This document shows positions 44,641 to 53,304 of a stretch of 64,000 bases of DNA, one piece after another (the stretch's first letter is position 1; each line of letters begins with the position of its first letter). A program made the position numbers and the translations under genes. Source of the DNA: Flavobacterium sp. (GTDB lineage Bacteria; Bacteroidota; Bacteroidia; Flavobacteriales; Flavobacteriaceae); contig NZ_SEBR01000020.1 in the NCBI RefSeq assembly GCF_004295795.1, forward strand, positions 1 to 64,000. Reading direction: 5' to 3'. Under the pieces are notes generated by a model. It ran no database searches. It had not been told where the DNA came from and worked only from the letters and a program-made list of their open reading frames with translations.

Positions 44641-45669
44641 TTAGAATTCGTCTCCAAAGTTGATGGTTAGCCCGAAAAGACTGGTGTTGGCAGCCAAAGT
44701 GTATCGGGAATAGGAATAGTTGAATTTGAGTCGGCCCAGTTTGAGACCGAAACCTGCCGACAATCCGGCGAAGGTACGTTTTTCAAGTATCTTGAGTTCT
44801 TCGGAACGGCGGAAGTTATAACCAAGCCGAATGTTGAATCCTTTTTTGGGAAACAATTCCGCGCCCACGATCACGTGTCGCAACGCATTGTTGAAGAACG
44901 AGACTTTCTCTGGAGTCGATCCGCCTTCGATGTCGTTTTCGGCACGCGCCGGATTCGAGAACGAAACGTTCCATTGCTGCAGGTTTTCCAACGTAAGATG
45001 CCAGCGCAAAGGCACGTGTTCGAGTTCTTGGGAAACGCCCGCAAGCACTTCCATCTGGACGCGTTCCTGAGCTCCGGCGTAGGTCGTGAATTGGGTTCCG
45101 AGGTTTCTTACCGAAAGCGCCCAATTGATATCGTTGTCCTCGTCGATGTAAATCGCACCCAGATCGAGCGCGCCACCAAACGAGTTGTAGCTTTCCAAAG
45201 CAGACGAAATCAGCTTGGCGTTCGCACCCAAATACAAACTTGTCCAAGGAACATTGTAAGCATATCCGACCGAAACCGCAACTTCGCTTCCTCTGAAATC
45301 ACTAGTGCGGTTGCCGTTTTCGTCATAACCTTCGAATTTTCCGTAGTTGATGTAGTTCACCCCTGCGTGCAAAGTCTGGACGTGCCGATCGTAAACGTAG
45401 GCGTACGAAGCCGTGCCATAAGTGACTTCCCCAAAATAACTTCCGTAATTCAACGCGAATCTATTGTCCATTTCGGGATTGATCGTCGCCGGATTGAAAT
45501 GAGCCGTGTTCGGATCTTCGTCGTAAATCGTGATGACCTTTCCGCCAAGGGCCGCCTGACGCGGTGAAGTGACCAGATTCAGGAACTGGTAAACTCCTTT
45601 TCCTCCAATCTGCGCAAAAGAAGTCGCACAGCAAGAAAGCGTGAGGAAAAAGAGGAGTTTTCGAAGCAT
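44641..45669 (-). CDS. porQ: Type IX secretion system protein PorQ
   Basis: 342 aa with signal peptide (LLFFLTLSCCATSFAQ), then the family start GGKGVYQFLNLVTSPRQAALGG and repeated aromatic beta strands (LNYGSYFGEVTYGTASYAYVY, RLKFNYSYSRYTL) fitting an outer-membrane barrel. Known PorQ works with PorU, PorV and PorZ in the attachment complex that cleaves and anchors T9SS cargo to the surface. Here it leads an operon with cmk and a nucleoside transporter, while porU/porV/porZ are not in this window. Confidence 0.88.
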   Translation of the reverse strand: MLRKLLFFLTLSCCATSFAQIGGKGVYQFLNLVTSPRQAALGGKVITIYDEDPNTAHFNPATINPEMDNRFALNYGSYFGEVTYGTASYAYVYDRHVQTLHAGVNYINYGKFEGYDENGNRTSDFRGSEVAVSVGYAYNVPWTSLYLGANAKLISSALESYNSFGGALDLGAIYIDEDNDINWALSVRNLGTQFTTYAGAQERVQMEVLAGVSQELEHVPLRWHLTLENLQQWNVSFSNPARAENDIEGGSTPEKVSFFNNALRHVIVGAELFPKKGFNIRLGYNFRRSEELKILEKRTFAGLSAGFGLKLGRLKFNYSYSRYTLAANTSLFGLTINFGDEF

Positions 45670-45705
45670 ATTTTTTTGGTCGTTAACAGTTCTATAACGC
45701 CAATG

Positions 45706-45740
45706 CGAAGATATTATTTTGAAAGGGAAACTTTGTCAAA
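45706..45740 (-). promoter_or_regulatory. Probable porQ operon promoter
   Basis: On the minus strand TTTG (45740-45737), 23-base spacer, then TATCTTCG (45713-45706), one base off TAnnTTTG. It lies 37 bp before the porQ start. Confidence 0.45.
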
Positions 45741-45800
45741 CTTTTGGCCGATGCGCGAAAAAAGTGCAAATTTCCACCTCATCGCCCATACGAAAGATCA

Positions 45801-45831
45801 CAAAAAGAAAAACCCTCGAAATAACGAGGGT
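45801..45831 (-). terminator. Rho-independent terminator of lon
   Basis: Minus strand: ACCCTCG, loop TTATTT, CGAGGGT and TTTTCTTTTT, immediately after the lon stop. Confidence 0.85.
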
Positions 45832-45837
45832 CTATTC

Positions 45838-48288
45838 TTATAAAGTTTTGGCGTTTTTGGCCTTTTGGTCGGTGACCGCGAGCTTTATCACTTCGCTCAT
45901 TTCCTTGACGTAATGGAAGGTCAGTCCTTCGAGATATTCGGCTTTTATGTCGGCGATATCCTGTTTGTTCTCGTGGCACAAAATGATCTCCTTGATGCCG
46001 GCGCGTTTGGCTGCAAGAATTTTCTCCTTGATGCCACCAACCGGAAGCACTTTTCCGCGAAGCGTGATCTCGCCCGTCATGGCCAGATGTTTCTTGACGC
46101 GTTTTTGCGTCAGAAGCGAAACCAGCGAAGTCAACATCGCGATTCCGGCACTCGGACCGTCTTTTGGAGTCGCGCCTTCGGGAATGTGGATGTGGATGTT
46201 GTGCTTGGAAATCACCTCGGGATCGACGCCCAAAAGTTCCGGGTTCGCCTTTATGTATTCCATGGCGATCGTCGCCGATTCCTTCATCACATTACCTAAA
46301 TTCCCGGTTAAGCTCATCGAGCCTTTCCCTTTGGAAATCAAGCTTTCTATAAACAAAATATCACCTCCGACAGATGTCCAGGCCAATCCCGTAACCACAC
46401 CGGCCACGTCATTGCTTTCGTATTTGTCGCGTTCCATTCGAGGTGCGCCCAAAATCCTGACGATGTCTTGGTCAGTGACTTTTTTGTTGTATTCTTCTTC
46501 CATCGCCACAGACTTCGCCGCGTGACGCACGACTTGAGCAATCTTGCCTTCGAGTCCGCGAACGCCGGATTCTCTTGTATAACCTTCGACGATCTTTTCG
46601 AGTTGCTTTTTCCCGATGGCGTAATCCTTCGGCGTAAGACCGTGTTCTTTCAACTGCTTCGGAACCAAGTGTTGGCGCGCGATTTCAGTCTTTTCCTCGA
46701 TCGTGTAGCCAGACATCTTGATCACTTCCATCCTATCGCGCAAAGCCGGCTGGATCGTGTTCATGTTGTTCGAGGTCGCGATGAACATCACTTTCGAGAG
46801 ATCGTAACCCAATTCGAGGAAGTTGTCGTAAAAAGCGCTGTTCTGTTCCGGATCGAGCACCTCAAGCAAAGCCGACGATGGATCGCCCTGATGCGAATTC
46901 GACAATTTATCGATCTCGTCAAGCACAAAAACCGGATTCGAGGTCTTGGCTTTCTTGATGCTTTGGATGATGCGCCCGGGCATGGCTCCAATATAAGTTT
47001 TTCTGTGCCCGCGGATTTCGGCTTCATCGCGAAGTCCGCCAAGGGAAATCCTCACATATTCGCGTCCCAAGGCTTCCGCCACCGATTTTCCGATGGAGGT
47101 CTTCCCGACGCCCGGAGGTCCTGTCAAACAGATGATCGGAGACTTCATGTCGTTTCTCAACTTCAGGACTGCGAGATATTCGATGATCCGTTTTTTGACA
47201 TCTTCCAAACCGAAATGGTCGCGGTCGAGAATTTTCTGGGCGCGTTTCAGATCGAAAATATCTTTGCTGTAATCGTTCCACGGCAATTCGAGAAACAGTT
47301 CGAGATAACCGCGCTGTATTCCGAAATCTGGTGCCTGCGGGTTCATGCGCTGCATCTTCAGCAATTCCTTATTGAAGTGCTCGCCTACTTTTTCGTCCCA
47401 CTTCTTGGCTTTGGCCTTTTCGCGCATGTCGTCGATTTCCTGTTCGTGCGAAACGCCTCCAAGTTCTTCCTGGATCGTGCGCATTTGCTGTTGCAGGAAA
47501 TATTCCCGCTGCTGTTGGTCAAGGTCGAAACGCGTCTTGGATTGGATGTCGTTCTTTAGCTCCAACTTCTGCAATTCCACGTTCATGTAACGCAAAGTCT
47601 CGAGCGCGCGCTCTTTAAGTACATTTATAGAAAGCAGGTTTTGCTTGTCGCCCACTGGCAGATTCATGTTCGAGGACACGAAATTGATCAGGAACGAATG
47701 GCTTTCTATGTTTTTTATCGCAAAAGTCGCCTCGGTAGGAATGTTCGGGCTTTCTTTTACGATGCGGATCGCCTGGTCTTTGATCGAGTCGACGATTGCC
47801 AGGAACTCCGTGTCGTGTTGTCCGGGACGTACTTCTTCCACTTCCTTGACAGTTGCGCGCAGATATGGTTTCTCCGAAATGACGGCGTCGATCTCGAAAC
47901 GCTTTTTACCCTGAAGGATCACGGTGACGTTTCCATCGGGCATTTTCAGCACTCGCAAAATTTGGGCGACCGTTCCTATTTTGTGGATGTCGTTCTTGGT
48001 AGGATCTTCGTCTTCCTCGTTCTTTTGGGCGACAACTCCAATGATCTTGTTCCCGGCGTTGGCGTCGTTTATGAGTTTGATGGATTTGTCGCGTCCGGCG
48101 GAAATCGGGATTACGACACCCGGAAAAAGAACGGTATTTCGCAGCGGCAAAATCGGAAGCGATTCGGGCAATTCCTCGCGGATCATCTCTTCCTCGTCCT
48201 CGGGCGTAAGCAGTGGTATAAGCTCTGCATCGGAATCAAAATCCTGCAGTGACAAATTGTCTAATGTAAAAATCTTGTGGTGTGACAT
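45838..48288 (-). CDS. lon: ATP-dependent protease Lon (LonA)
   Basis: 816 aa from the ATG at 48288, the start used by relatives ([18 protein letters not shown]); the frame is open 17 codons further but crosses the promoter box. Parts in order: N-terminal LON substrate domain (about 30-240), AAA+ module with Walker [14 protein letters not shown] and Walker B FVLDEIDK, and protease domain with catalytic Ser in [10 protein letters not shown] and Lys in [17 protein letters not shown]. Degrades misfolded and regulatory proteins; often heat-induced. Own promoter and terminator. Confidence 0.96.
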   Translation of the reverse strand: MSHHKIFTLDNLSLQDFDSDAELIPLLTPEDEEEMIREELPESLPILPLRNTVLFPGVVIPISAGRDKSIKLINDANAGNKIIGVVAQKNEEDEDPTKNDIHKIGTVAQILRVLKMPDGNVTVILQGKKRFEIDAVISEKPYLRATVKEVEEVRPGQHDTEFLAIVDSIKDQAIRIVKESPNIPTEATFAIKNIESHSFLINFVSSNMNLPVGDKQNLLSINVLKERALETLRYMNVELQKLELKNDIQSKTRFDLDQQQREYFLQQQMRTIQEELGGVSHEQEIDDMREKAKAKKWDEKVGEHFNKELLKMQRMNPQAPDFGIQRGYLELFLELPWNDYSKDIFDLKRAQKILDRDHFGLEDVKKRIIEYLAVLKLRNDMKSPIICLTGPPGVGKTSIGKSVAEALGREYVRISLGGLRDEAEIRGHRKTYIGAMPGRIIQSIKKAKTSNPVFVLDEIDKLSNSHQGDPSSALLEVLDPEQNSAFYDNFLELGYDLSKVMFIATSNNMNTIQPALRDRMEVIKMSGYTIEEKTEIARQHLVPKQLKEHGLTPKDYAIGKKQLEKIVEGYTRESGVRGLEGKIAQVVRHAAKSVAMEEEYNKKVTDQDIVRILGAPRMERDKYESNDVAGVVTGLAWTSVGGDILFIESLISKGKGSMSLTGNLGNVMKESATIAMEYIKANPELLGVDPEVISKHNIHIHIPEGATPKDGPSAGIAMLTSLVSLLTQKRVKKHLAMTGEITLRGKVLPVGGIKEKILAAKRAGIKEIILCHENKQDIADIKAEYLEGLTFHYVKEMSEVIKLAVTDQKAKNAKTL

Positions 48289-48336
48289 TGATAGTATTGT
48301 GTCAAGTTGGCAGACCGAAACGTAGCGGTAAGACAA

Positions 48337-48344
48337 CAAAGATA
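48337..48344 (-). promoter_or_regulatory. Probable -7 promoter box of lon (TATCTTTG)
   Basis: Minus strand TATCTTTG, 48 bp before the ATG at 48288. A TTTG at 48372-48369 lies 24 bases upstream, longer than the usual 19-23. Confidence 0.5.
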
Positions 48345-48428
48345 GGTTATCAGTTATTTACGAAAACGCAAAATCGACGTAATGCCGATTAATCCGTCGG
48401 GCGCTTGTACTGCCCAAAACCATGCCAT

Positions 48429-48456
48429 AAAAAAATCCGCGAAGTGCGGATTTTAT
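48429..48456 (-). terminator. Rho-independent terminator of DUF6252-like gene
   Basis: Minus strand: AAAATCCGC, short loop ACTTC, GCGGATTTTTTT. Confidence 0.85.
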
Positions 48457-48479
48457 ACTTTTAAGTGCAAAACGACCTT

Positions 48480-49373
48480 TTAGTAAGCCACGTCGAAACT
48501 GCCTTGCGTGATTTGATAATTCGCTGTTTGACCTTCGATTGTCGCGGTAAAAGTGCCCTTGATATGGTCAGCGGTTTTTTGGGTTATGTTGACCGATCCC
48601 GAGGTGGCCGGCCCGCCGCTTCCGCCTGCGCCCAAATACATGACCTGAACGCCATCGGTAATGACTGAACCTGTCGCGATAGGGTGATTTCCTACAGTAA
48701 TATCAGAATTCACGATAACCGAAATCGTAGCATTTTGGCTGATTCCGGCAATGCTGATCACCGAAATGCTGCCGTTGACGCTTTCCTGAGCCGAGACATT
48801 CGTGGCATTGAACGCGGTTCCGTCTACCAACGCAGAGAAATCATTGGTTGATGGTCCGCCAAGATCGTCGGTATATGGAACGGTGAAAGTTCCCTCAGTA
48901 AAATCTTTGGGCGCCATATCGCCAGTGCCGTTCCAATAGCCTTTGAACTGGAAAGTTCCCGTAATGGTATGATTGGTCGTGTTCACGCTCGAAATCACGA
49001 CAGAACCCGTATTTTCTCCGGGATTTGTCGGGTTGACGCTTTGCCAGCCGTCTTCGGATCCGCTTTGCGTAAACATCAGGATATTTTGGTTGGCCGCATA
49101 CGAACCTGAAGTATTTCCTCCTATCACGAATGCGAAAGAATCGCCGTTTGCGCGTGTGGCTGCTATGGTGATCGCTCCGCCGGCGATAAAACCTTGGGCT
49201 GTAAGTGCGGTGTATTGCGTTCCGTCGACCTTGACCTGGAAGGAGCCGTTTTCTGTCGGATTCGGATTGCTCGGATCTGGAATCACGGCCGGATCGAGTT
49301 GTTCCACGTCGCACGAAACGATATTGAAAACAGATACGAAAGCCATGATGGCAATAAGGAATTTGTTTGTCAT
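48480..49373 (-). CDS. DUF6252-like lipoprotein
   Basis: 297 aa from the ATG at 49373, with a lipoprotein signal (FVSVFNIVSC lipobox). The mature protein has a Pro/Asn linker (DPAVIPDPSNPNPTENGSF) and two similar beta-rich halves, each opening with a V-D-G-T motif (VKVDGTQYTA near residue 49 and LVDGTAFNAT near 182) and ending in GSF/GTF-type strands. This fits DUF6252-type proteins of flavobacteria; function unknown. Probably on the outer membrane. Own promoter box and terminator. Confidence 0.75.
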   Translation of the reverse strand: MTNKFLIAIMAFVSVFNIVSCDVEQLDPAVIPDPSNPNPTENGSFQVKVDGTQYTALTAQGFIAGGAITIAATRANGDSFAFVIGGNTSGSYAANQNILMFTQSGSEDGWQSVNPTNPGENTGSVVISSVNTTNHTITGTFQFKGYWNGTGDMAPKDFTEGTFTVPYTDDLGGPSTNDFSALVDGTAFNATNVSAQESVNGSISVISIAGISQNATISVIVNSDITVGNHPIATGSVITDGVQVMYLGAGGSGGPATSGSVNITQKTADHIKGTFTATIEGQTANYQITQGSFDVAY

Positions 49374-49674
49374 AGTTGTTAGTTTTGGCCAAATATAGCG
49401 AAAGTGTCGGAGTGAGAAAGTGACGAAGTGAAAAAGTGCCCGAGATTTGCTTACGATCGCCATTTCGGCGCCATTTTTCAGCCTGTTTTTTGGTTGGCTG
49501 ATGTCGGATGAAAAAAAAATCTGAAAAATTTTCATCGGATAAAATCTCCCGAAAACACTTGCAAACACTGGCTTCCGCCCCAATCCAAACGCAGGCACCC
49601 TGCACTCAGGCGCTCCTAAACTGTAACACACCCAATATTCGGCCGTCCTTTACCATGAATCACAATCAGAAAAC
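49374..49674. other. Divergent intergenic region
   Basis: Space between the lipoprotein (minus) and the ECF sigma operon (plus). Contains the -7 box at 49390-49397. No gene supported. Confidence 0.5.
49390..49397 (-). promoter_or_regulatory. Probable -7 promoter box (TATATTTG)
   Basis: Minus strand TATATTTG, 16 bp before the ATG at 49373, and inside the longer open frame, supporting the short start. Confidence 0.5.
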
Positions 49675-50232
49675 TTGAGCCTAGCCAGCCACACTATCGA
49701 AGACCTGATCTCGCTTTGCAAGCGAAAAGACCAGCGCGCCCAATTTGAGGTGTACAACCGCTACTGCAGGGCGATGTACAACGTGGCGTTTCGAATCGTG
49801 AAGGACGAACACTATGCCGAAGATGTGATGCAGGAAGGCTTCCTCAGGGCCTTTACCAAACTCGACGACTATCGCATGGAAGTGGCTTTTGGCGCCTGGC
49901 TCAAGAAAATCATCGTGAACCACAGCATCGACTTCTATAAAAAGAACAGCCGTTATGTACAGGAAGAACTCGAGAAAACACTGTACAAGCTTGAGGACGG
50001 CGAATCTGGACAAGAAAGTGAGATGGCCTTTACGAACCTGAAAGCGAATCAGGTGCTGGATTGCATCCAAAGTCTGAAAGACAGCTACAGCATGATCCTG
50101 ACGCTGTTCTACATCGAAGGATACGATCAGGAAGAAATTACCGAAATCCTCGGCATCAATTACGGCAACTGCAGGACGTTGTTGAGTCGGGCGAAAGAAA
50201 GTCTAAGAAAGAAACTTCAGGAGATTGCCTGA
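49675..50232 (+). CDS. ECF-type RNA polymerase sigma factor
   Basis: 185 aa. Sigma-70 region 2 spans about residues 20-95 (AMYNVAFRIVKDEHYAEDVMQEGFL) and region 4 about 120-180 (ILTLFYIEGYDQEEITEILGI, then NCRTLLSRAKESLRKKL). It begins at a TTG; an ATG 21 bp upstream opens a different frame that stops at once, so TTG is the only reasonable start. The next gene encodes a one-helix membrane protein that probably acts as its anti-sigma factor. Confidence 0.88.
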   Translation: MSLASHTIEDLISLCKRKDQRAQFEVYNRYCRAMYNVAFRIVKDEHYAEDVMQEGFLRAFTKLDDYRMEVAFGAWLKKIIVNHSIDFYKKNSRYVQEELEKTLYKLEDGESGQESEMAFTNLKANQVLDCIQSLKDSYSMILTLFYIEGYDQEEITEILGINYGNCRTLLSRAKESLRKKLQEIA

Positions 50233-50246
50233 ACAAACAAGATGTT

Positions 50247-50789
50247 ATGAAAACGGAAAATGACAGTATAGACAACCTGTTTGCGGGTCTTCAAGGCCAA
50301 TGGGACATTTACGAGCCAAGTCGCTCCCATGCCCAGCGTTTCCTCGAGAAGCAAGCGCGTAAGAAATCGCGTCCGCTTTATACGGCGCCACTTGCCGTTG
50401 CCGCCACGATCGTGCTTTTCTTCGGACTGTTCACTTTTTACGACAAGGCGACTTCGCGTCCGCAGACCGAAACGGCCGAGTTGTCGAGACAGACACGCGA
50501 AACCGATTCGGTGTTCACATCCATAATCAAATATGAGATCGCGAACATGAAATCGAAGGAGTCAGACCTTAACAAACCGATGATCCAGGACGCTTTGGCG
50601 CAACTCAAGGCCATGGACGAAGATTACGAAAAAATCAAGGCCGACCTCGCAAAAGGAGGCGAAAACAAACAGTTGATCCACGCTCTTGTAGCGAATCTAA
50701 AAACACAGATCTCTTTTCTCGAAAACGTACTTGAACGACTTGAGAAAACAGATCAACTAAACACCAATGCAAATGAAAACCACGTATAA
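50247..50789 (+). CDS. Probable anti-sigma factor (single-pass membrane protein)
   Basis: 180 aa from the ATG at 50247. A cytosolic head of about 45 residues ends in a Lys/Arg cluster, then one helix (about residues 49-65, PLAVAATIVLFFGLFTF) and a periplasmic, mostly helical tail with heptads (about 110-175). Placed 14 bp after the ECF sigma gene, as anti-sigma factors usually are. No zinc-binding HxxxCxxC motif is seen in the head, so assignment rests on position and topology. Its 3' end overlaps the next gene. Confidence 0.7.
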   Translation: MKTENDSIDNLFAGLQGQWDIYEPSRSHAQRFLEKQARKKSRPLYTAPLAVAATIVLFFGLFTFYDKATSRPQTETAELSRQTRETDSVFTSIIKYEIANMKSKESDLNKPMIQDALAQLKAMDEDYEKIKADLAKGGENKQLIHALVANLKTQISFLENVLERLEKTDQLNTNANENHV

Positions 50790-51828
50790 GCTATTTTTCC
50801 TACTGCTTTTCCCCTATCTGGTTCTTGCCAACGGAATCGAAACGGGAAAACACAACAAGCAAAAGACGATCTCTAAAGCCTATAAAGTCAACGACGACGC
50901 CGGAATCGACATCGACAATCAATTCGGTCCGGTTTTCGTGACGACCTGGGACGAAGACAAGATCCAGATCGACGTCGTGATCAAGGTAAGCGGAAACAGC
51001 GAAGATTGGGTCGACAAAAGACTGGCTTCGATTGACGTCGACATCAACGCACTGACGACTTTGGTTAGCGCCAGAACCAAAATCGGGAACGTTTCGGGCA
51101 AGTCGAGCGGCACTTCGATGGAAATCGGCTACACGATCAAAATCCCCAAAAGAGGCGGCGTGAAAGTTTCCAATAAATACGGAGACGTGATTTCTACCGA
51201 TCTTTTCGGCCCCGTGAAACTCAACGTCCAATACGGAAATCTCAAACTGGCCAAACTCAACAGCTCCTCGAACAACTTTGATTTGCAATACTGCGGATCG
51301 GTGAATATCGAAAAGATCAAGATCGGAAGTATCAAAGCCGATTATTCCAAACTGAACATCGGAAGTTTCGAAAACCTAGTCATCAAAAGCGATTATACCG
51401 ACGTGACTGCCAAGGAAGGAAACAACGTGCAATACGACGGAAATTACGGAAAGCTCAAGTTCAGCAAGGTCGACAACCTCGAAGGCAAAGGCGATTATCT
51501 CACGGTTATCGCGTCGGACGTGGACGGAAACATCTCGCTTCGCGGCAATTACAGCACGATAAAGGTAGACAACATCGGAAATCCCGGCGGAAACGTCTCG
51601 GTCTCGGGCAACTACGACACGGTTCTGGTCAAATTTGCGGGCGATTTCGCGTTCGATTTCGAGGTCAAAGGAAAATACACGAATGTCGGACTCGACGGAT
51701 CGCTTCAGGTCAACACGAAAATCGAGAACAACAAAGAGCGTCTTTATAAGGGTTTCCACGTGCGATCAGGCGCAAAGAAAATCGCTATCGACGGCGAATA
51801 CGGAAACGTCTCGCTGAAACGCAACTAG
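50767..51828 (+). CDS. Exported DUF4097-like beta-repeat protein
   Basis: 353 aa (or two fewer from the ATG at 50773). Signal peptide (LFFLLLFPYLVLANG). The rest is a right-handed beta-solenoid-like series: VSNKYGDVIS, LNVQYGNLKLAKL, IKADYSKLNIG, IKSDYTDVTA, YDGNYGKLKF, LRGNYSTIKV, VSGNYDTVLV. Each turn carries a Y-x-x-[VLI] step. Similar to DUF4097 adhesin-like proteins. It overlaps the anti-sigma gene by 23 bp, so it is in the sigma operon and probably part of its regulon. Confidence 0.8.
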   Translation: MQMKTTYKLFFLLLFPYLVLANGIETGKHNKQKTISKAYKVNDDAGIDIDNQFGPVFVTTWDEDKIQIDVVIKVSGNSEDWVDKRLASIDVDINALTTLVSARTKIGNVSGKSSGTSMEIGYTIKIPKRGGVKVSNKYGDVISTDLFGPVKLNVQYGNLKLAKLNSSSNNFDLQYCGSVNIEKIKIGSIKADYSKLNIGSFENLVIKSDYTDVTAKEGNNVQYDGNYGKLKFSKVDNLEGKGDYLTVIASDVDGNISLRGNYSTIKVDNIGNPGGNVSVSGNYDTVLVKFAGDFAFDFEVKGKYTNVGLDGSLQVNTKIENNKERLYKGFHVRSGAKKIAIDGEYGNVSLKRN

Positions 51829-51857
51829 AAAATTATTAATTGATCAAATCAATCATC

Positions 51858-52535
51858 ATGAAAAAAACAATCATCGCCGCACTGCTCGTCCTTTCGGGAG
51901 TCGCATCGGCACAAACAACAAAACAGATCAACGTTTCCAAGTATGACGAAATCGCGATCTCGGGACCTTATATCGTGGAACTCGTGGCCGGAACCGAAGG
52001 CGAAATCACGCTTTTCGGAGAGCAGCAGGATCTGGACAACATCGTTGTGAAATGCGATGGCGAGCATCTCGTGATCAAACCTGCCAAGCACATCAAATGG
52101 AAAAACAAAGCCGTCAGGATCACGATCCCGTTCGAGAGTTTGTCAGAATTGGCGCTCGCGGGTTCGGGCAGCATCACCTCGAAAGCGCGAATCAAAGCCG
52201 ACCATTTCGAGATCGCGCTTTCGGGTTCGGGACGCATCGCGCTTGACCTCGATACCAAGGAATTGGAGGCCGCGCTTTCGGGTTCGGGCAAGATCGAACT
52301 GGCCGGAAAGACTTCCAAAGCCGAGGCCAACGTGTCCGGATCAGGGAAAATCTTGGCTTTCGAACTGCAATCGGCTGTAGCTGACGCGAACGTTTCGGGT
52401 TCGGGTTCTTGCGAAGTGACTTGTTCCGATGCAATCACGGCGAGAATTTCGGGTTCGGGCCGCATCCACTACAAAGGAAATCCTGTGAAAGAAGACACCA
52501 AAGTCGCCGGTTCGGGCAGCATCGCAAAATCCTGA
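51858..52535 (+). CDS. GIN domain (DUF2807) protein 1
   Basis: 225 aa from the ATG at 51858, signal peptide (MKKTIIAALLVLSGVASAQ). The mature part is a GIN/DUF2807 domain built of repeated G-S-G steps (LAGSGSI, LSGSGRI, LSGSGKIEL, VSGSGKI, VSGSGSC, ISGSGRI, AGSGSI), a left-over of parallel beta-helix turns. In Bacteroidetes such proteins are surface or periplasmic; function is not established. Third from last in the sigma operon. Confidence 0.85.
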   Translation: MKKTIIAALLVLSGVASAQTTKQINVSKYDEIAISGPYIVELVAGTEGEITLFGEQQDLDNIVVKCDGEHLVIKPAKHIKWKNKAVRITIPFESLSELALAGSGSITSKARIKADHFEIALSGSGRIALDLDTKELEAALSGSGKIELAGKTSKAEANVSGSGKILAFELQSAVADANVSGSGSCEVTCSDAITARISGSGRIHYKGNPVKEDTKVAGSGSIAKS

Positions 52536-52539
52536 GACC

Positions 52540-53235
52540 GTGAAAACGCTACTCGCAATTGCCGCACTGCTGACCTTTACAGCCGGTGTGGCCGGGACTT
52601 CATTGAAAGTCCGCAAGGTGAAAACGGGAGCTTACGACAGGATAATGATCACGGGGGATTTTTCGGTAAAATTCGTCGAAGGACGCGAAGGCGAGATTTT
52701 CCTCGAAGGCGATCGCATCGACATCAATCATTTGGTGGTTTACACCGATGGAAATGTGCTGAGAATCTATCCGAAGCAAAACTTTCGCGCTTGGTGCGGC
52801 GACATGGAATCGCTTACGGTTGTCATTCCGATCGAATCGATTTCGGAAGTGGTCTATGCCGGAACGGGAAAAATCGAATCTCACGTAAAGATCAAAGCCG
52901 ACCGATTCAAGACACAAATCAACGGAAGCGCACAAGTTTCGCTGCATCTCGAAACCAATGAAACCGAGGCGATGCTGACAGGTTCGGGAAAACTGAAACT
53001 TTCCGGAAGTACGGGCAAATTCATCTCGAGCGTAACCGGAGATGGCGGGCTCGAAGCTTACGCTTTCCATTCGGCCGCGACCGAGGCGATCGTCATCGGA
53101 ACCGGAAATTCACAGATAAGCAGTTCGGAAACCTTGAACGCACAAGTCGCAGGTTCGGGACAGATCAGTTACATCGGGAATCCGAAAATCGAGAAAACCA
53201 TTATCGGCAGCGGCCTTATTGCGGCTAGGCAATAA
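52540..53235 (+). CDS. GIN domain (DUF2807) protein 2
   Basis: 231 aa from a GTG start 4 bp after the previous stop. Signal peptide (TLLAIAALLTFTAGVAG). Paralogue of the preceding gene, with the same turn pattern, though less regular (AGTGKIES, LTGSGKLKL, VTGDGGL, VIGTGNSQI, VAGSGQI). Two unlike features: a Trp-Cys in FRAWCGDME and loss of several GSG steps, so it has diverged. Probably exported and under control of the ECF sigma factor. Confidence 0.82.
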   Translation: MKTLLAIAALLTFTAGVAGTSLKVRKVKTGAYDRIMITGDFSVKFVEGREGEIFLEGDRIDINHLVVYTDGNVLRIYPKQNFRAWCGDMESLTVVIPIESISEVVYAGTGKIESHVKIKADRFKTQINGSAQVSLHLETNETEAMLTGSGKLKLSGSTGKFISSVTGDGGLEAYAFHSAATEAIVIGTGNSQISSSETLNAQVAGSGQISYIGNPKIEKTIIGSGLIAARQ

Positions 53236-53267
53236 ATCCTTTCGACCAAAAGTTGAAAGTTAGCACG

Positions 53268-53304
53268 GACGCCTTATTCTTTGATGGATAGGGCGTCTTT
53301 TTTT
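53268..53304 (+). terminator. Rho-independent terminator of the sigma operon
   Basis: GACGCC...TAT, loop, ATA...GGCGTC and seven Ts. It overlaps the 3' end of the convergent MFS gene. Confidence 0.75.
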
